DNA from: Buddleja alternifolia | Taxonomy: Eukaryota; Streptophyta; Magnoliopsida; Lamiales; Scrophulariaceae | NCBI GenBank assembly: GCA_019426215.1 | Contig: CM033399.1 | Location: forward strand, 34,357,022-34,421,021 | DNA: 64,000 nucleotides | Direction: 5' to 3' | In this document: piece by piece, positions 24,001-38,977 of the stretch | Position numbering within the stretch: the stretch's first letter is position 1 | Layout of the letters: each line of letters begins with the position of its first letter | Translations under genes and position numbers: made by a program | The notes under the pieces: generated by a model | The model's input: the letters and a program-made list of their open reading frames with translations, nothing else | Databases searched by the model: none | Told to the model about the DNA's origin: nothing

Positions 24001-27000
24001 TGGTGGCTTTAGTTTATACCTCTGCTAGCAGTTGATTTTCCATGGATGAAATGTCAGGAATATGATGTTGCAAGTGACAACGGCAAGAATCCCAAGGAAC
24101 GATTGGTTCGACAGAAACAAAATCTTAAACGTCGATTGGGTCAGTGCTACATTATTTATCATATCATTTTTTCATCATAAAATATTCATCCTATCAATCT
24201 GCAACACCTGAATCATATGGTTGTAACTTCTCCTGCAAATATATCTGTCAAGATAGCTGATGATGACTATTGTGCTATAGACCTTGTTTTAAAAGCTCAT
24301 GTCTTCTGGAATCTTCTAGAAAAGATTACTGGTTTAGTCCAGTATTCAGGTTCTTTACTGTGTTTCCTACTTTCTACATGGGAAGTGTCAATTTTTAATA
24401 ATGTGGTCTACAGAATTTGTGTCAGTTGAGCAACACACCGTAGTCCTGGGGTTGTTTATCTGTACTAAAATTATATATTGCTACATATGCAACTCTTCTG
24501 AGATATTCTTTTCATTTGGATGTACTACAATTTGATTTCTGATGTTCTGGACCAATCTTTTAATCTATTCTTGTTTTTAGGACCATCTCTTGGTATCCCA
24601 CTGAAAAACTTTTGTTTATTTGGTATGTTTGGTTTAATCCGATACGATAATCTTGCAATTGAGCAGAATGCTTTAGATGTTTTCTCAGTCAGTCACTACC
24701 ATGGATTCTTGGTATTATGTGAAGGTCCTCAATTTAGGGATGAAGTGCTTTATTGCATTATCCAGCCAAACATAAATATTTTAATAATCGGCGAGATACC
24801 AGTATTTATTCATTTAATCTCGTTTTATCCCTGAATCTGTTCCCATGTCTTTGACAGTTACAATTTAGAGTATACTTTGATTAGCTGGATCTACCCTGTA
24901 GGTCCTCGGAATATGAATCTGTAAGAGAAATAGTTTCTGATGTCTTTCAATATTATGGATTTGACTCCATTTTGATTTGATTTATCACCGTCATTTTTTA
25001 GTTTATTTTTTATGGGCTTTGAAGTTTTGAAGTATAAAATTATTGCTTTGTGGACTAAAAAATGTCAAGCGCTCAAACTGGTGCTTATAGCCTATATGAA
25101 GAATTCAAACTGCATATATCGCATAGCACAAAAGTGTCGGGACTTGGGGTCAAAGCATAATTGATCTCTTTGATGTGTGATGCATTTGAGGGTTTTGTGG
25201 GGTTAATATTGAAGATTACATACCTAGGCTGCCCAACCATTGTTATTCAATTTTGTCCTCAACATGAAATAGTGCAAATCTTCTTTTTGCTATGGTGAGA
25301 ATAAAGGTAACTTGGCTACTTCTTCAAACTTGCCCAATGCCTCAACAAACGTCAGGACACTATTATATGGCATATCATTTGAATTTTTTTTTAATCGTTG
25401 TTGAATGTACTGCGTAAAATTGAAATTTGGTCAAGATGATAATGTTCTTGTTCATCTTTCATTATCCATGACTTGCTCACTGTTTTGTTATTCTTGGTAT
25501 TTCCCATGTTTTCCTGAATATTTAAGATTACTTCTTTTGAACAAAAAAAGAAAAATTCCGCTGGACAGAATGGATCAAACAGGTCATTAATGCTGACTGC
25601 AGATTGAAGTTTACCTAATTAAGTTACTGATGTGCATCATCTGTATGTGGAACTATTATTTGCTGAAATAGTAGCGCTTATTTTCGTGTACAGGTTTAGA
25701 CATGTGTGAGCAGTTCATGGATGTCAATGATGTGATAAGAGATGAGGACCTTATCGAGCACAAAATTAATTACCCCGGGAATGGAGTTACCTCTCAGTAT
25801 CTCTCATCACAGCCTCAACGTAATATCCAGCAACTTGTGACAAGAATGGTGCCCACCTCCAGATCTAGAAGGCCCAGTGCCAGGGAACTCAATCTCTTGA
25901 AACGGAAGGCAAAAAGTAACTCGAAAGACCAATCCAAAGGGTGGTCGAAAGATGGGGATACAGAGGCGGCACAATCACATGATATGGTGCCACCGAGGAG
26001 CATTTCTGTAGACTCATCAAGCTCTTCTAAGGTGAATGATGCACTGGCTTGGATTTGTTTTTGTATGGTTGCTAGTAAATTGTCTAATAATGGCCCATGC
26101 GTCCCCGGACTATTATTATATTTTTACACCGGATTAAGTCTGGGGTCGTGGTTATTTCCACAAAAAATCATACTAATTTCTAGCCTTGATGATTCAAAAG
26201 GAACTCCGAGCTCTTTTTTTGGGAGCCTGCAGATGCCATATCAAGCAGTTGACTCGAATTTTTTCTTCATTCCCATCGAATAAGCATATAAACAACTATA
26301 ATAAAGTTGTGGGTGAGGCCTCTTAAGTCTTGAACTCGGCTTTAGTTACTATAGGAAAGCAAATCAAGTCAGAAGCCCCAAACAGGACAGACACGTCTCA
26401 ACAAGAATAAGTGTCACCAATGCCTTTTCCTGTGTTTAGGGGTGATACTGCTTATCAAAAAAAAATAAAAATGTTTAGGGTTGATAAGGAAAGTCTTATT
26501 CCTCAATAAAAGCACAAGATTGAAAAAGAAATCTCTTCATACTATCGAAAGCAAGTAAAAGAATCTTGCTAATTTAAAATGAGGTCTGGTACACACAAGT
26601 TGTATTCCTCCAAGAGATAAGAACCTCCAAGCGTAGTGATTCACAAGTCTTCATAGTGCTAAATACATGGTATATCTTATCCAATATATTTTTTTGGTAT
26701 TCCCTTTTCAATCTTCTGCATGAGTAATATGCTTTGTGCTGTCCCGCTGGTTGAACAAAAGCAGATATTACCTGTCCAGTTAGAAGGCTGTACTGTTTTA
26801 AGCCCAATGCTAAACTTAAGTACCTATACTTTCACACAGTACACTACAAGTTATCTGCTTTCATTATAAATGAGAGAACTTTGAGTTTGCTTTAAACAGC
26901 AGTCTGAAGTTCTGAGCCTTGTTCTACTGAAAGTCAGCTGGGTGCCATCTTTGATAGAAAAATTATTCTGTTGTGGATATAAAATATATTGCACCTGTGA

Positions 27001-30000
27001 CAAGTTATCCCTTCTTAATATTTGATTCTATATTTTTTTGTCTTCAATGTGTCTTGTATGTCTTTTTGTTTACATTTCTCTTCGGTTAATGTTTTACTTT
27101 GTAAATTTTCTTATAAGGACCTTGAAATGCAATCCCACTGAAATAGTTTTCATGCAGCAACTTACGGATGCCGTCTCTGATGATGAGAGTTTTGAGAATG
27201 ATGGAGATGGGGGTTGGCCTTTCCAGAGTTTTGTCGAACAACTCCTCATTGATATGTTTGACCCTGGTAAATGATTGTATAATAACACCCCACGATCTTT
27301 TAATAACTTATGTGAAATAATGTACACTATTTTTGTGTTTCAGTTTGGGAGGTTCGCCATGGCAGTATCATGGCTCTCAGAGAGATATTAACCTATCAAG
27401 GAGCTAGTGCGGGAATCCTTCTGCCTGAAGTTAGGTCCCCTGGTGTGTCGATTACTAATTTGAAAGATCAAGATAATGAATCTGCAATGAAAAGAGAGAC
27501 GGAAATCGACCTGAATTTGCAAGTTTCAGTGGATGAGTCAGAGCCGGTTTTGAAGAGACCAAAGCTTGAAGATGCATCTTTTACAAATTCTGGTTCTGGA
27601 GATGCGCTTTTGGATGTTTCTGTGAAAGTTGAAGATGACGGAGTACACGTTCCTCCTGTGCAGGCAACTGGAGAAATTGATGTCAGTTTTATGAAGGTGG
27701 AACCTCAATCTGGCATTTATAGTGCATCCCTTTCTAATAACAAAGCTACTGAGACAAAGGATTATTCTGAAAACAAGGAATCTGTTGAGAAAATGAATAG
27801 ATTGAAAAATCTTCCCGAAAACTCTGAACTGATGAACTTCATCAAAGAGGCCAGGACTTCTTGGCTGAGAAACTCCGAATTTCTACAAGATTGTGCCATC
27901 CGCTTCTTGTGTGTCTTGTCGCTTGACCGGTATGACTTGTTTAATAAATTATTGAACAGCCGGAGTGTTTTTCTTTTTCCTATCGATAAATTGTGATTCC
28001 ACAGAATAATAAATGAAATTATAAGAAACAGGGAATCCGTGTGGCTCCAAGTATGAAGATATTATCTTGCTGTGTCATGTTTTTTTCATTGTATTGGAAA
28101 TTCTAATCGTTTCCATTTATTGGGGAATACTTCAGAGGGAATGATTCACTCATAATTTTTGAGATCTAAACGGTGAATTTCTTACTACAGGTTTGGAGAT
28201 TACGTCTCTGATCAGGTTGTTGCGCCAGTGAGGGAAACCTGTGCTCAAGCTTTAGGTGCTGTGCTCAAGTACATGCATCCCACATTAGTTCAAGGGACAC
28301 TGAATATTTTGTTGCAAATGCAGGTAAATATTGAGTAAAAAATGTTCCAACTTCATATGGCCATATCTTTGTGAGTCTAATTCCTTGTTTTTTCGCTAAG
28401 GCGTCTTTTTAATTAGCCCTTCGCTTCTTTCAGCGTAGACCAGAATGGGAGATTCGTCATGGGAGTCTCTTGGGTATTAAATATTTAGTTGCTGTGCGGC
28501 AGGTATGTATCTGTGCTATGGATGCTTTTTGGCTTGATTTATTCAGACCAGGTGTTGCTAATTGTATGGAGTTTTCTGCAATGTGAAATCCTCATTTTGT
28601 TCACAATATTGTGATACTGTTTTCGTTTGATCTATATTGTAACCTTTTTACGGCAGTATATCTTGAGCATGGTGCGTCTATTCTGATACAGAGCTCACAA
28701 CAGATGTTCAAATACACCTTTTGCATTCAACAAATGAAGAAATTGTTGTAGATTATTGAATTATTTTACAGTTTTTGATGCAATTGATAATTATCAGTTT
28801 CACTGTTTTGATTTTGCTATTACTAAAATCCTCATATTGACACCAGGAGATGCTCCATGATTTACTTGGTTATGTTCTCCCGGCTTGTAAAACTGGACTT
28901 GAAGATCCTGATGATGATGTAAGAGCAGTTGCAGCTGAGGCTCTAATACCAACTTCAGCTGCTATTGTTTCTCTGAAGGGTTTACTATTGCATTCTATTA
29001 TTATGCTTCTCTGGGATATTTTGCTTGACTTGGATGACTTGAGTCCCTCGACCAGCAGGTGCTTTTTTCACTTTGTTTTCTTTGAGATTTTCTTCGTTGT
29101 TCTTAATGGACTTCTTCACCTTCCGTATGTCATGTTGCCAGGGTCATTTTTTCTCTGTGGTTCCTCTTGAACATTACACTACAGCTTGGAGATTTTTCGG
29201 TTTCTTATTTATATTTGTTTATTGGTATTGCAGTGTAATGAATCTATTAGCAGAAATCTATTCCCAGGAGCAGATGATTCCGAAGACTTTTGGTACCTTA
29301 AACTCAACGGAGAAATTGGAGCTTGACCTTAATGAAGTTGGTCACCTGGATGATCATGAAGAAGGAATGAGTTCTCTAGAAAACCCCTTTATGCTGTCAA
29401 CACTGGCACCAAGGTTATGGCCTTTCATGAGACATAGTATCACTTCAGTCCGCTTATCAGCAATCCGTACCTTGGTAGTGTATTTTCCTATAATTGGCTA
29501 CTCATTTTGTGCTACAGTGTACAACCTTGTATAATTGATTTTCACTTTTAAAACAACCATTTGAAGATTATTTCTAATTCTTTTGTAGGATGCCCTAGTT
29601 CATTTACATCTTTTGCTTATAAAATGAATGATAGATTTTAGAACAAAATTGATTGGTGACAACTAATATGCAGGAACGTTTGCTTGAAGCTGGTTATAGG
29701 AAGAGCATCAGTGATGGGTCTAGCTCATTTTGGCCATCTTTTATTGTTGGTGACACCCTGAGGATTGTTTTCCAGAACTTGCTGCTTGAGTCGAATGAGG
29801 AGATTCAGCAGTGTTCAGAGAGAGTTTGGAATCTCTTACTGAAAGTATGTGCCTTGCTGTTTACTCCGTTTCTGCTGCAATTTCATTCATTATTATTTTC
29901 TTTCAACTAATTGTTGACTAAAATAATTGGTTTAAGTTCTCATGAAGTCCGTTTGTAATTGAAGCTGAAACTTTGACCCATTTTTATGATGGATTAGGAT

Positions 30001-33000
30001 CAACAGACAACAAGGTTTCAGTAAATACTAAGTAATAACGTGAAGGGATTTCTGCCAGTAGTAAACTAGTAATGTTGTGTTCATGAACTTGGCTGGTTTT
30101 GAACTTCCATCTCATGCCAAACCTTTGTCTGGTTTGCCAAGTTCTATGTGTAGAAGATTGAATAATCAAGCCTGAATTTTAATTTTTGTTGGAAGTATAA
30201 ATTTCTCATTTCTGTATTTTCACTCTCTTTCTCTACTCTTCCAGTTATTTGGATGCCTGACCACGTAAGATACCTGGTAAAGTGGTCTGGTTGACATATC
30301 ATATCAGTAGTATGTTGTCCCGAGACACTGAAGCCCCTGGTATAATTTGAGCGTATATTGAGTTATACTATTATTTTACAGTTGATCTGGGCTGGGATGT
30401 TACATTTTGAGCCTTAGTTTAGTGAACCCTTTGGCCATATTACAGATTGAGGTTAACAAATCATTATTTTGGTCACTGTGTCTTTCTTGATCTTAGTCTA
30501 ATATATTTTCTCTAATTGCCATTTGATTCCATCTAGTTGCCCACTTTGCTTTTTAGCCTCATAATGTCTTATTGTTAAGCCTGTTGCACTTGCCCCGTCC
30601 AACTCTTTTTCCTGTATAATCAACTTTGCCTTTCTTGTAGGTTTCATCTTTAGATGTTATAGGTGGTCCTGTTTCTACTTTTGGGTAGAGAACCAAGTTT
30701 CTGATAATATTTCCTGGAAAGTTACTGACCAATTTGAAGTTTTGAAAAGCCCACTATTTACTGTTATGAGCTGAAAACATTAGTGAAACTCTATTTGGCC
30801 CTTATCTATGCCAGAGTTCCATGTTATTCTTATTTGACCTCAGAGGTTTTACTTGATGAATAATCAGTTTGATACTTAATTCATCTGCTGTGGCCTAGTA
30901 CCTTGAGATATTATATGTAACACCTAATCACCTATATATGTAAGTTAATCAACAAACAACTAGGTAATGTTGTCAGGTACCAGTAAATGCACAAATCTTT
31001 CTATTTTGTTTTTGCAGTATTTGATCCTGTATGCCCCTTTTGTCAATTAGCACTTATGATCTCTCATATTGTTAGTATACATTTCTATTATTAATATACA
31101 CCAAAGTCCAATATGTAGATGCAGTTGAACTCCATGTTTATAATAGGAGATAAAACCACTAATCTCTAATAATAGAATGAAAAAAATAAAATAGGAGTGG
31201 CAGTCAAAATTATAATTTTGGTATTCCTTGGTAAAGACTTGTCATTGCACTTATTATTATTGTTGAACAGATCGCCTGTGAGTTTATGTTTTCCATTCAC
31301 TTATGTCCTAATGAGATAAACATCTCTCCAGCATCAGATTTATTATGCAGTCATCTAATATTGGTTAAGGGCCCAGATTTTTAGATCATTTGTATTGTTT
31401 CTTACACAGCTGTATTAAAATGCCAGTTAAATTTTATTTCTAATTGTTTCCTGCTTTGATATTAAAATGTTCTTTAAATTGATCAGTGCCAGGTGGAGGA
31501 CTTAGCGAATGCTGCAAAATCATACTTCTCCTCATGGATAGAGCTTGCAACTACTCCATTTGGTTCTCAGTTGGATGCTACAAAAATGTTTTGGCCTGTA
31601 GCCCTGCCTCGTAAAAGTCATTTCAAGGCTGCAGCTAAAATGAGAGCAGTTTATTTTGATTTTGAGAATTACAAAAATAAGGCCTTAGAATCCACAGAAA
31701 GCACTTCAGGGGAGCAAAATGGGGATGCTTCTGCAAATTCCACTAAGATTGTTGTTGGTGCTGATTTGGATATCTCTGTAACTTATACAAGAGTAGTTAC
31801 AGCAACAGCTCTTGGTATCATGGCTTCTAAGTTAATCGGTCCATCCCTGCAGTATGTGGTTGACCCCTTGTGGAATGGATTGACTTCTTTGTCAGGAGTG
31901 CAGCGGCAGGTAACCTTTTGATGCCAAAATCAATATATTGTTTTTATATTTTTCTATTTTTAGTATTCTTGGTTGAAGTATGGGTTAGGTAATGTGTTGA
32001 TGACTTTTATTATTGATTATTCCAGGTGGTTTCAATGGTTCTTATATCTTGGTTTAAAGAATTGAAAGACTTGTCAAAGTCCGATGAAGTTATTGCTGGA
32101 ATTTCAAGGAACTTTAGGCTGTGTTTATTGGATTTGTTATCTTGCAGTAACCCTGCATTTCCTACAAAAGATTCACCTCTACCTTATGCCGAACTCTCAA
32201 GAACATATAGTAAGATGCAGAATGAGGTCAGCCAGCTGTATAATGCCACACTGGCATCTGGCTTGTACAACGATCTCATGTCATCTATTAACATTGACAT
32301 TGAGAAATTGACCGCTGATGATGCTGTGAATTTTGCATCACAGCTTGAATTTATTGGTAATGGTATTTCCGGGCTAGAATCTGATGGAAGATTTGAGGAA
32401 TTAGAGTCTCTGAAGCAAAAACTTTTGGCAACTGCTGGATATCTGAAATGTGTTCAGGTGCATTTTAGCTGCGATTATAGAACTATATTATCTAGTGAGA
32501 GACTCATAATGTGGCTTATCATTCAGAATTTCTATTTTATTTTTTGTCTGAATGCACACGTGCTTTGAGTTTGTAAAAGTCGTAATGGATTATATTAATA
32601 TGTTGTCTATGGAATTAGCATTCAGAGATTTCCTGACATTTACTCACTATTCTGGGTGGTTTCAGAATAATTTGCATCTTACAGTCTCGGCTTTACTAGC
32701 GGCAGCGGTTGTTTGGATGTCTGAGCTTCCAGCAAAACTCAATCCAATTATTTTGCCTATAATGGCTTCAATTAAAAGAGAACAGGTAATATGAAGGTAT
32801 TGTGCATTTCTTTCCCGGAAACACCTAAATTCAATCTAAAAAATTGAGTTTTCGTTTTTCCTATAGGAGGAAATACTGCAAAATAAGGCTGCTGAATCTC
32901 TGGCAGAGCTCATCCATCATTGTATTGATCGTAAACCTGGTCCCAATGACAAGCTAATCAAAAACCTTTGTACTTTAGCATGCATGGATCCTCGTGAAAC

Positions 33001-36000
33001 GCCCCAAGCTGCAGTCCTAAGTTCTGTTGAGATAATTGAAGAGCAAGATCTTTTATCCTTTGGAAGTAGCAGTGGTAGACAAAAATCAAAAGTTCAGATG
33101 TTAGTCCCTGGTGAAGACCGATCAAGAGTTGAAGGTTTCACTAGCAGACGGGGGTCTGAGCTTGCATTAAGATATTTGTGCGTGAAGTTTGGTGGTTCTT
33201 TGTTTGACAAACTCCCAAAGATCTGGCATTGCCTTGTTGAGGTCCTTAAGCCTTGTAATCTTGAAGGACTGACTTCGGAAGATGAGAAGCTAATTGATAA
33301 AGCTATTGATTCCATAAATGATCCTCAGAATTTGATAAATAATATCCAAGTAAGCATGTTAGACATCCGTAGATTCAACTTTTCATCTTATTAAATATCA
33401 TGTTTAAAATATGAGTACCACTTATATTTCTTCATATTACAGAGTTAATGAATTGATTTTTACTCCCCTTGTGGCAAAGCAATTAGGTTTGAAATGAAAA
33501 ATGAATTTACAAAAAGTAGGATATTCCACTGAGTCTTACGACTCACACCATAAAGACCATTAGAGATCTCTATTTGTTGGATATCAGAAAATTGGATGAC
33601 GCTGAAGATCTATCACACCTCTTTCCTTATGTATTACTAACAGAATTTCCTGTGTGGTTACCACTTGTATCCTCTGAGTGGAGATCAATTTAGTCGTTTC
33701 TGTTGTATCATGATTGCTTATTCAGAGTTAACACACATAATTTTCAATTCTTTACAATAAAGATGAGTGACTGCCTCACTTTCAGTTAAGCTTTTTCACA
33801 TTCGTTTCCTCATTGCTCCTTTTGTTGTGGCAGGTGGTGCGTTCTATTGCTCCATTTCTGGAGGTGACATTGAGACAGAAACTGCTCACTCTTCTACCAT
33901 GCATTTTCAGATGTGTTCGACATTCTCATATTGCTGTACGATTAGCTGCATCGAGATGTATCACGGCAATGGCTAAGTCAATGACTTTGGATGTAATGGG
34001 CCCTGTTATTGAGAATGTTGTTCCGATGTTAGGTGACATAGCATCTGTACATGCTAGACAAGGAGCTGGTATGCTTGTTAGTTTGCTTGTACATGGATTG
34101 GGTTTAGAACTTGTCCCTTATGCTCCTTTGTTAGTTGTTCCTCTTTTGAGGTGCATGAGTGACTCTGATCATTCAGTCAGACAGAGTGTAACGCATAGTT
34201 TTGCTGCCCTTGTGCCTCTTCTTCCGCTAGCACGTGGTATCTCTTTGCCCGTTGGTCTGACTGATCGTTTGTCTAGAAATAAAGAAGATGCATTGTTTCT
34301 GGAGCAACTGGTAGACAATTCTCACATTGATGATTACAAACTCTCCTTTGAACTAAAAGTGACTCTGAGGAGGTAATTGTATATTTTTGTATGTCAATGC
34401 TTATGTTTCTCTTTGAGTCGAATGTAATGATGTGAATGAAATTAAGGAAAGGATCAAACTAAGGAAAGGATCGGGTGTATGTCCAGTTCGTGTCACTGAA
34501 TAAGTGGAGAGAAAGTGAGGGATGATTATAACAATTTGTTTTGGTGATCTCGCCTCTCTCTATTATATCCTTGCTTGAGTATATTTTTCATTTTAATTTT
34601 GTAGCTTTAATTTTGGGTAAGTGTATAATTTGTTGTCATTGAAAGAGTAAGATGAGTCCTTTGCCAAAGAAATATCAGATTTTGAAGCAGGCTTTAGATT
34701 CATGTACTGTAGAAGTAAATCACATCAAGCAATAGTTTTGAGTAGGTTTTGATTTTGAGTCGGATATTATTGTTAAGCTGTATTATGTCAATATCGGGAG
34801 CAGACTTTTTGGATTTTATTTCAATTTCACCATTACCTTTCAGCTATTCAATGGCTTAACAAAAGAATCTTATTTGATGGTGGAATCATTTATTGTAGAA
34901 TAGAATTTGTGTACTGAGAGTTTCTCTATTAGAGTGCACTAGAATTTGCTGATTTACTAGGCACTATCAAACATATGATTCTATCTTTTCCTATATGGGT
35001 GCTAGCAACATACCATGGTATTTAAGCCTGAATAGTAAAGACATGAATGGTATAGAATTGCTTAGTCTGTGATTCAATATTGTTGTGATGTGTAGGCGTT
35101 CTGATCTGCTAAAAATTAGCCATATAAGTGACATCCCATCTGGAACTGAGAACAGAAGAAGTAGTCCATTTTATTTTTATATTTTTGACCTAATTCTCTG
35201 AGTTTTAAAGTTCATATTCTACACTTTGACTTCTATTTTTATATTCGTATTATTATTATTTAATGGTTGCACATGCATTTGAAGTTCTGATGGCAAGTTT
35301 TGCTACTGATCAATTGATTGATGTATAAATTGTAGTTGTCTCCTCATGTCTCGCCCCCAATTTACATCAATCATTTTATCTGCAGTTTCTATTGCTTGTT
35401 GCTTCTGGTCATAATCAATCTGATTTCTTTTGTATTTGCAGGTATCAACAGGAAGGTATAAACTGGCTAGCATTTTTAAAGCGGTTTAACCTTCATGGCA
35501 TCTTATGTGATGATATGGGTCTTGGTAAGACCCTTCAATCATCGGCAATTGTGGCATCTGATATAGCAGAGCACATTGCTGCAAATAAAGGTGATATTTT
35601 GCCTCCATCATTAATTATATGTCCATCAACACTTGTTGGACACTGGGTCTACGAGATAGAGAAGTTTATTGATCCTTCTCTTTTAACAACACTTCAATAC
35701 ATTGGTTCTGCTCAAGAGCGCTCGTCTTTGCGAGAGCAATTTGACAAGCATAAGGCAATAGTAACATCGTATGATGTTGTCCGAAAAGATATTGATCATC
35801 TCAGACAGTTTTTCTGGAATTACTGCATTCTGGATGAAGGACATATCATAAAAAATGCGAAGTCCAAAGTCACATGTGCTGTAAAACAATTGAAGGCTCA
35901 GCACCGCCTCATATTGAGTGGAACACCAATTCAGGTTTGTCCATCAAACTGAAGTTCTGATTGTGAATATAATTTTATACTTTTTGCTCACAAAAACTGT

Positions 36001-38977
36001 ACTAATTGCAGAACAATGTGTTGGATCTTTGGTCTCTCTTTGACTTCCTTATGCCAGGGTTTCTTGGAACAGAAAGACAGGTATGTTATAGCGCATACAC
36101 CATCGAACATTATTTCTATTATTTATGTGTGATAATATCAAATACTTGTGGCTGATACTATTTTATAATATCTAATATGTATTGGCTAACAGTAATATGT
36201 ATCTTAATCAAATATTTATTGGATCTTCAGTGCTTTTTTTATGATGTCATCAGCATTTTTTGGGCCTGAAAAAGTCAAAGGGGGTGATTCTGCAAGGAAA
36301 ACATTACTGATAGGAGATGTCAGTGTAATAATGTAGGATAGTTTCTGTATTTGAGGGGATGTCTGGTTAATTATCCCTCAACTATATACTCTCAAAAATC
36401 TCTTTGAAGATCATTTTAGTTCGTTTTCTGAAATATCAGAAAGTATAAACAGTATATAGACTCTGTTCCAACATTCTTGGTTATGCGGTAGTAAATAGAA
36501 TAACCACTTATCTGTAGTAAGTTTCTGGAGCATTTTGCATGGACTTTTAAATCCTATTAATAGAAGTACTGATTGATTAAGACTTTTTCATTCGAATGTG
36601 ATGTGTGACCATCAGAAGAAGTATTTTCTCATCTTGACTGGGACTCTGGGAATTCACGAGTGTACTGAAAGTATCTTTTTGTTTCAACAGTTTCAAGCTA
36701 CTTACGGGAAACCTCTATTAGCAGCCCGTGATCCCAAGTGTTCAGCAAAAGATGCAGAAGGAGGTATACTTGCCATGGAAGCATTGCACAAGCAGGTGCG
36801 TATTTTTCTTTCAAATCTTTTATCTCTTGGAGCTATCTAGTAACAATTTCCATTTTTTGGTAGTTCTTCTTTATGCATTTATACTCTGGTCTTGCTGATG
36901 GGATTCTCCTCTGATAGGTTATGCCTTTCCTCTTACGCCGTACAAAAGATGAAGTCTTGTCTGATCTGCCTGAGAAGATTATTCAGGATAGATATTGTGA
37001 CTTGAGTCCTATACAACTGAAGTTATATGAACAGTTTTCGGGTTCACATGTAAAACAAGAAATCTCAAGCATAGTTAAGCTAAATGAAGATTCAGGAGTG
37101 GCGCCTAAAGCATCTACTCATGTTTTCCAGGTATGTTAAAGGCATAGTCTAATCAAATCTAATGTAATAATTTATCTATTTACCTGATTTCTTCTCTTAT
37201 CTCTGTTTCAGGCGCTACAATACTTGTTGAAACTGTGTAGTCATCCATTACTTGTCCTTGGAGAAAGAATTCCAGAGTCACTTTTACCTATGCTGTCAGA
37301 ACTTGTTCCTGCAAATTCTGATATTGCTTCAGAACTTCATAAACTTCACCATTCACCTAAACTAGTAGCCCTTCAGGAGATCATGGAAGAGTGTGGTATA
37401 GGTGTGGATGCTTCGAGTTCTGAAGGCACTCTTACTTATGGGCAGCACAGAGTTCTGATATTTGCACAGCATAAAGTAATGATTGCTATATCTTTTCTGA
37501 ATGATATCTTGTCCAATATCGGTACTTTGCTTGGTTTGTAATTGTAACTTTTTCGTGTAGGCCTTATTGGATGTTATTGAAAAAGACTTGTTTCACACTC
37601 ATATGAAAAAGTGAGTAGCCCCTTGTCTCTCTATAGATTTTTTTTCTTGAAAAAGCGATTTGATTGGCTCATGGCCCTTTAAAAGCAGTGTCACATACTT
37701 GCGGTTGGATGGATCAGTTGAGCCCGAAAAGCGCTTTGAAATAGTCAAGGCTTTCAACTCAGACCCTACAATTGATGCTCTGCTGCTCACAACACATGGT
37801 AACTACTCTTTTCACGCTTTCTGAACTCAACACAGTGAAATAAATATTTTACAACTCTAAACAGATCATTGCTACTTGCAGTTGGCGGGCTTGGGTTGAA
37901 CTTGACTTCAGCTGATACACTTGTTTTTATGGAGCATGACTGGAATCCCATGAGAGATCATCAGGTACTAATACAGTTTTTATTTGTCACAGCTTGTTTC
38001 CAAATTATTTAAAATTTGGTTTTTTAAAAGAAAATTTCTTGTCGATTTCACGCAATGAAATTGATTATATAACCTTTTTGTCCTGCGGTTATTTTATGAG
38101 TCTTGTTTGGTTGAGCGATGGATGAAGTTGCGGACTATTGCATCTTCATTTGATCTTAACAATTGATTACATGATCCCAATATTTAACTTTTTCTCTGAT
38201 GTCATACGATTTAATTTTGGGTTACATTAAAGTTTAGTTAATCTTCGTTGCTTGAAGAAACTTAGCTTAAATTTTGCTTGTAAGAAGAAAGAGAAAGAAC
38301 ACTTTTCTTATTTAAAGCGAGATTTGACAATTCAAATAAATTGGGTTTTGCAATTCACTTGCAGGCCATGGACAGAGCACACAGGTTAGGTCAGCGAAGA
38401 GTTGTGAATGTCCATCGCCTCATAATGAGAGGCACCTTGGAAGAGAAAGTGATGAGTCTCCAAAAGTTCAAAGTTTCCATAGCTAATGCTGTCATAAATG
38501 CAGATAACGCCAGTATGAATACAATGAATACAGATCAGTTACTCGATCTCTTTACTTCTGCGGAGGGCAAAAAGGTACTTGCTCAGAACCCTTGTTGGTT
38601 CTTGCTTTGCTTATTATTCTATTCTCTCGGATAGCAATTTCAACTCCTGTTCTTCGAGTTGTCAGATCCGACGGGGGATCTTGGTAATTTTCAAAACCTT
38701 AGGGGGCATGTGGTAATTACATATTAAATGAGGGTGCGCGCATATAATTATATAATAAATTTAGCGCAAAATTTATTAAAAGTTGACTGTGCATCTGTTC
38801 TTTGTTCAGGGGGCAAGAATGTCAAGATCTTCGAATGCAACTGACGGGGACACTAAATTACCGGGAAGGGGAAAGGGCCTAAAATCCATTCTTGGTGGAT
38901 TGGAAGAGCTTTGGGACCAGTCACAGTACACTGAAGAATATAATCTAAACCATTTTTTGGCCAAGTTAAACGGATGA
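21023..38977 (+). CDS. BTAF1: TATA-binding protein-associated factor BTAF1/Mot1 (RGD3-like Snf2 ATPase)
   Basis: Mot1 ATPase removes TBP from DNA and recycles it (established). Twenty-eight coding exons keep phase at GT..AG sites: 21023-21071, 21503-21597, 23087-23304, 23469-23523, 24058-24139, 25694-26031, 27158-27266, 27344-27929, 28191-28323, 28434-28502, 28847-29058, 29234-29474, 29674-29844, 31487-31909, 32026-32457, 32666-32785, 32867-33349, 33834-34372, 35442-35934, 36012-36080, 36691-36795, 36918-37130, 37212-37475, 37561-37610, 37689-37798, 37882-37964, 38365-38574, 38810-38977. Sum 6120 nt, 2039 aa, close to the Arabidopsis RGD3 length. The N-terminal 1450 residues are HEAT-repeat-like with a basic NLS-like [16 protein letters not shown] near 225-240. 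The ATPase follows: motif I DDMGLGKT (about 1475), motif II DEGH (about 1583; DEGH not DEAH is typical of Mot1), LSGTPIQ, and motif [12 protein letters not shown] (about 1918). The start [16 protein letters not shown] matches the family. No damage seen. Confidence 0.95.
22778..22809. repeat. (CA)n(TA)n(TG)n palindromic microsatellite in BTAF1 intron 2
   Basis: CA repeats, a short TATATA and TG repeats form a self-complementary tract inside the 1.5-kb second coding intron. Confidence 0.85.
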
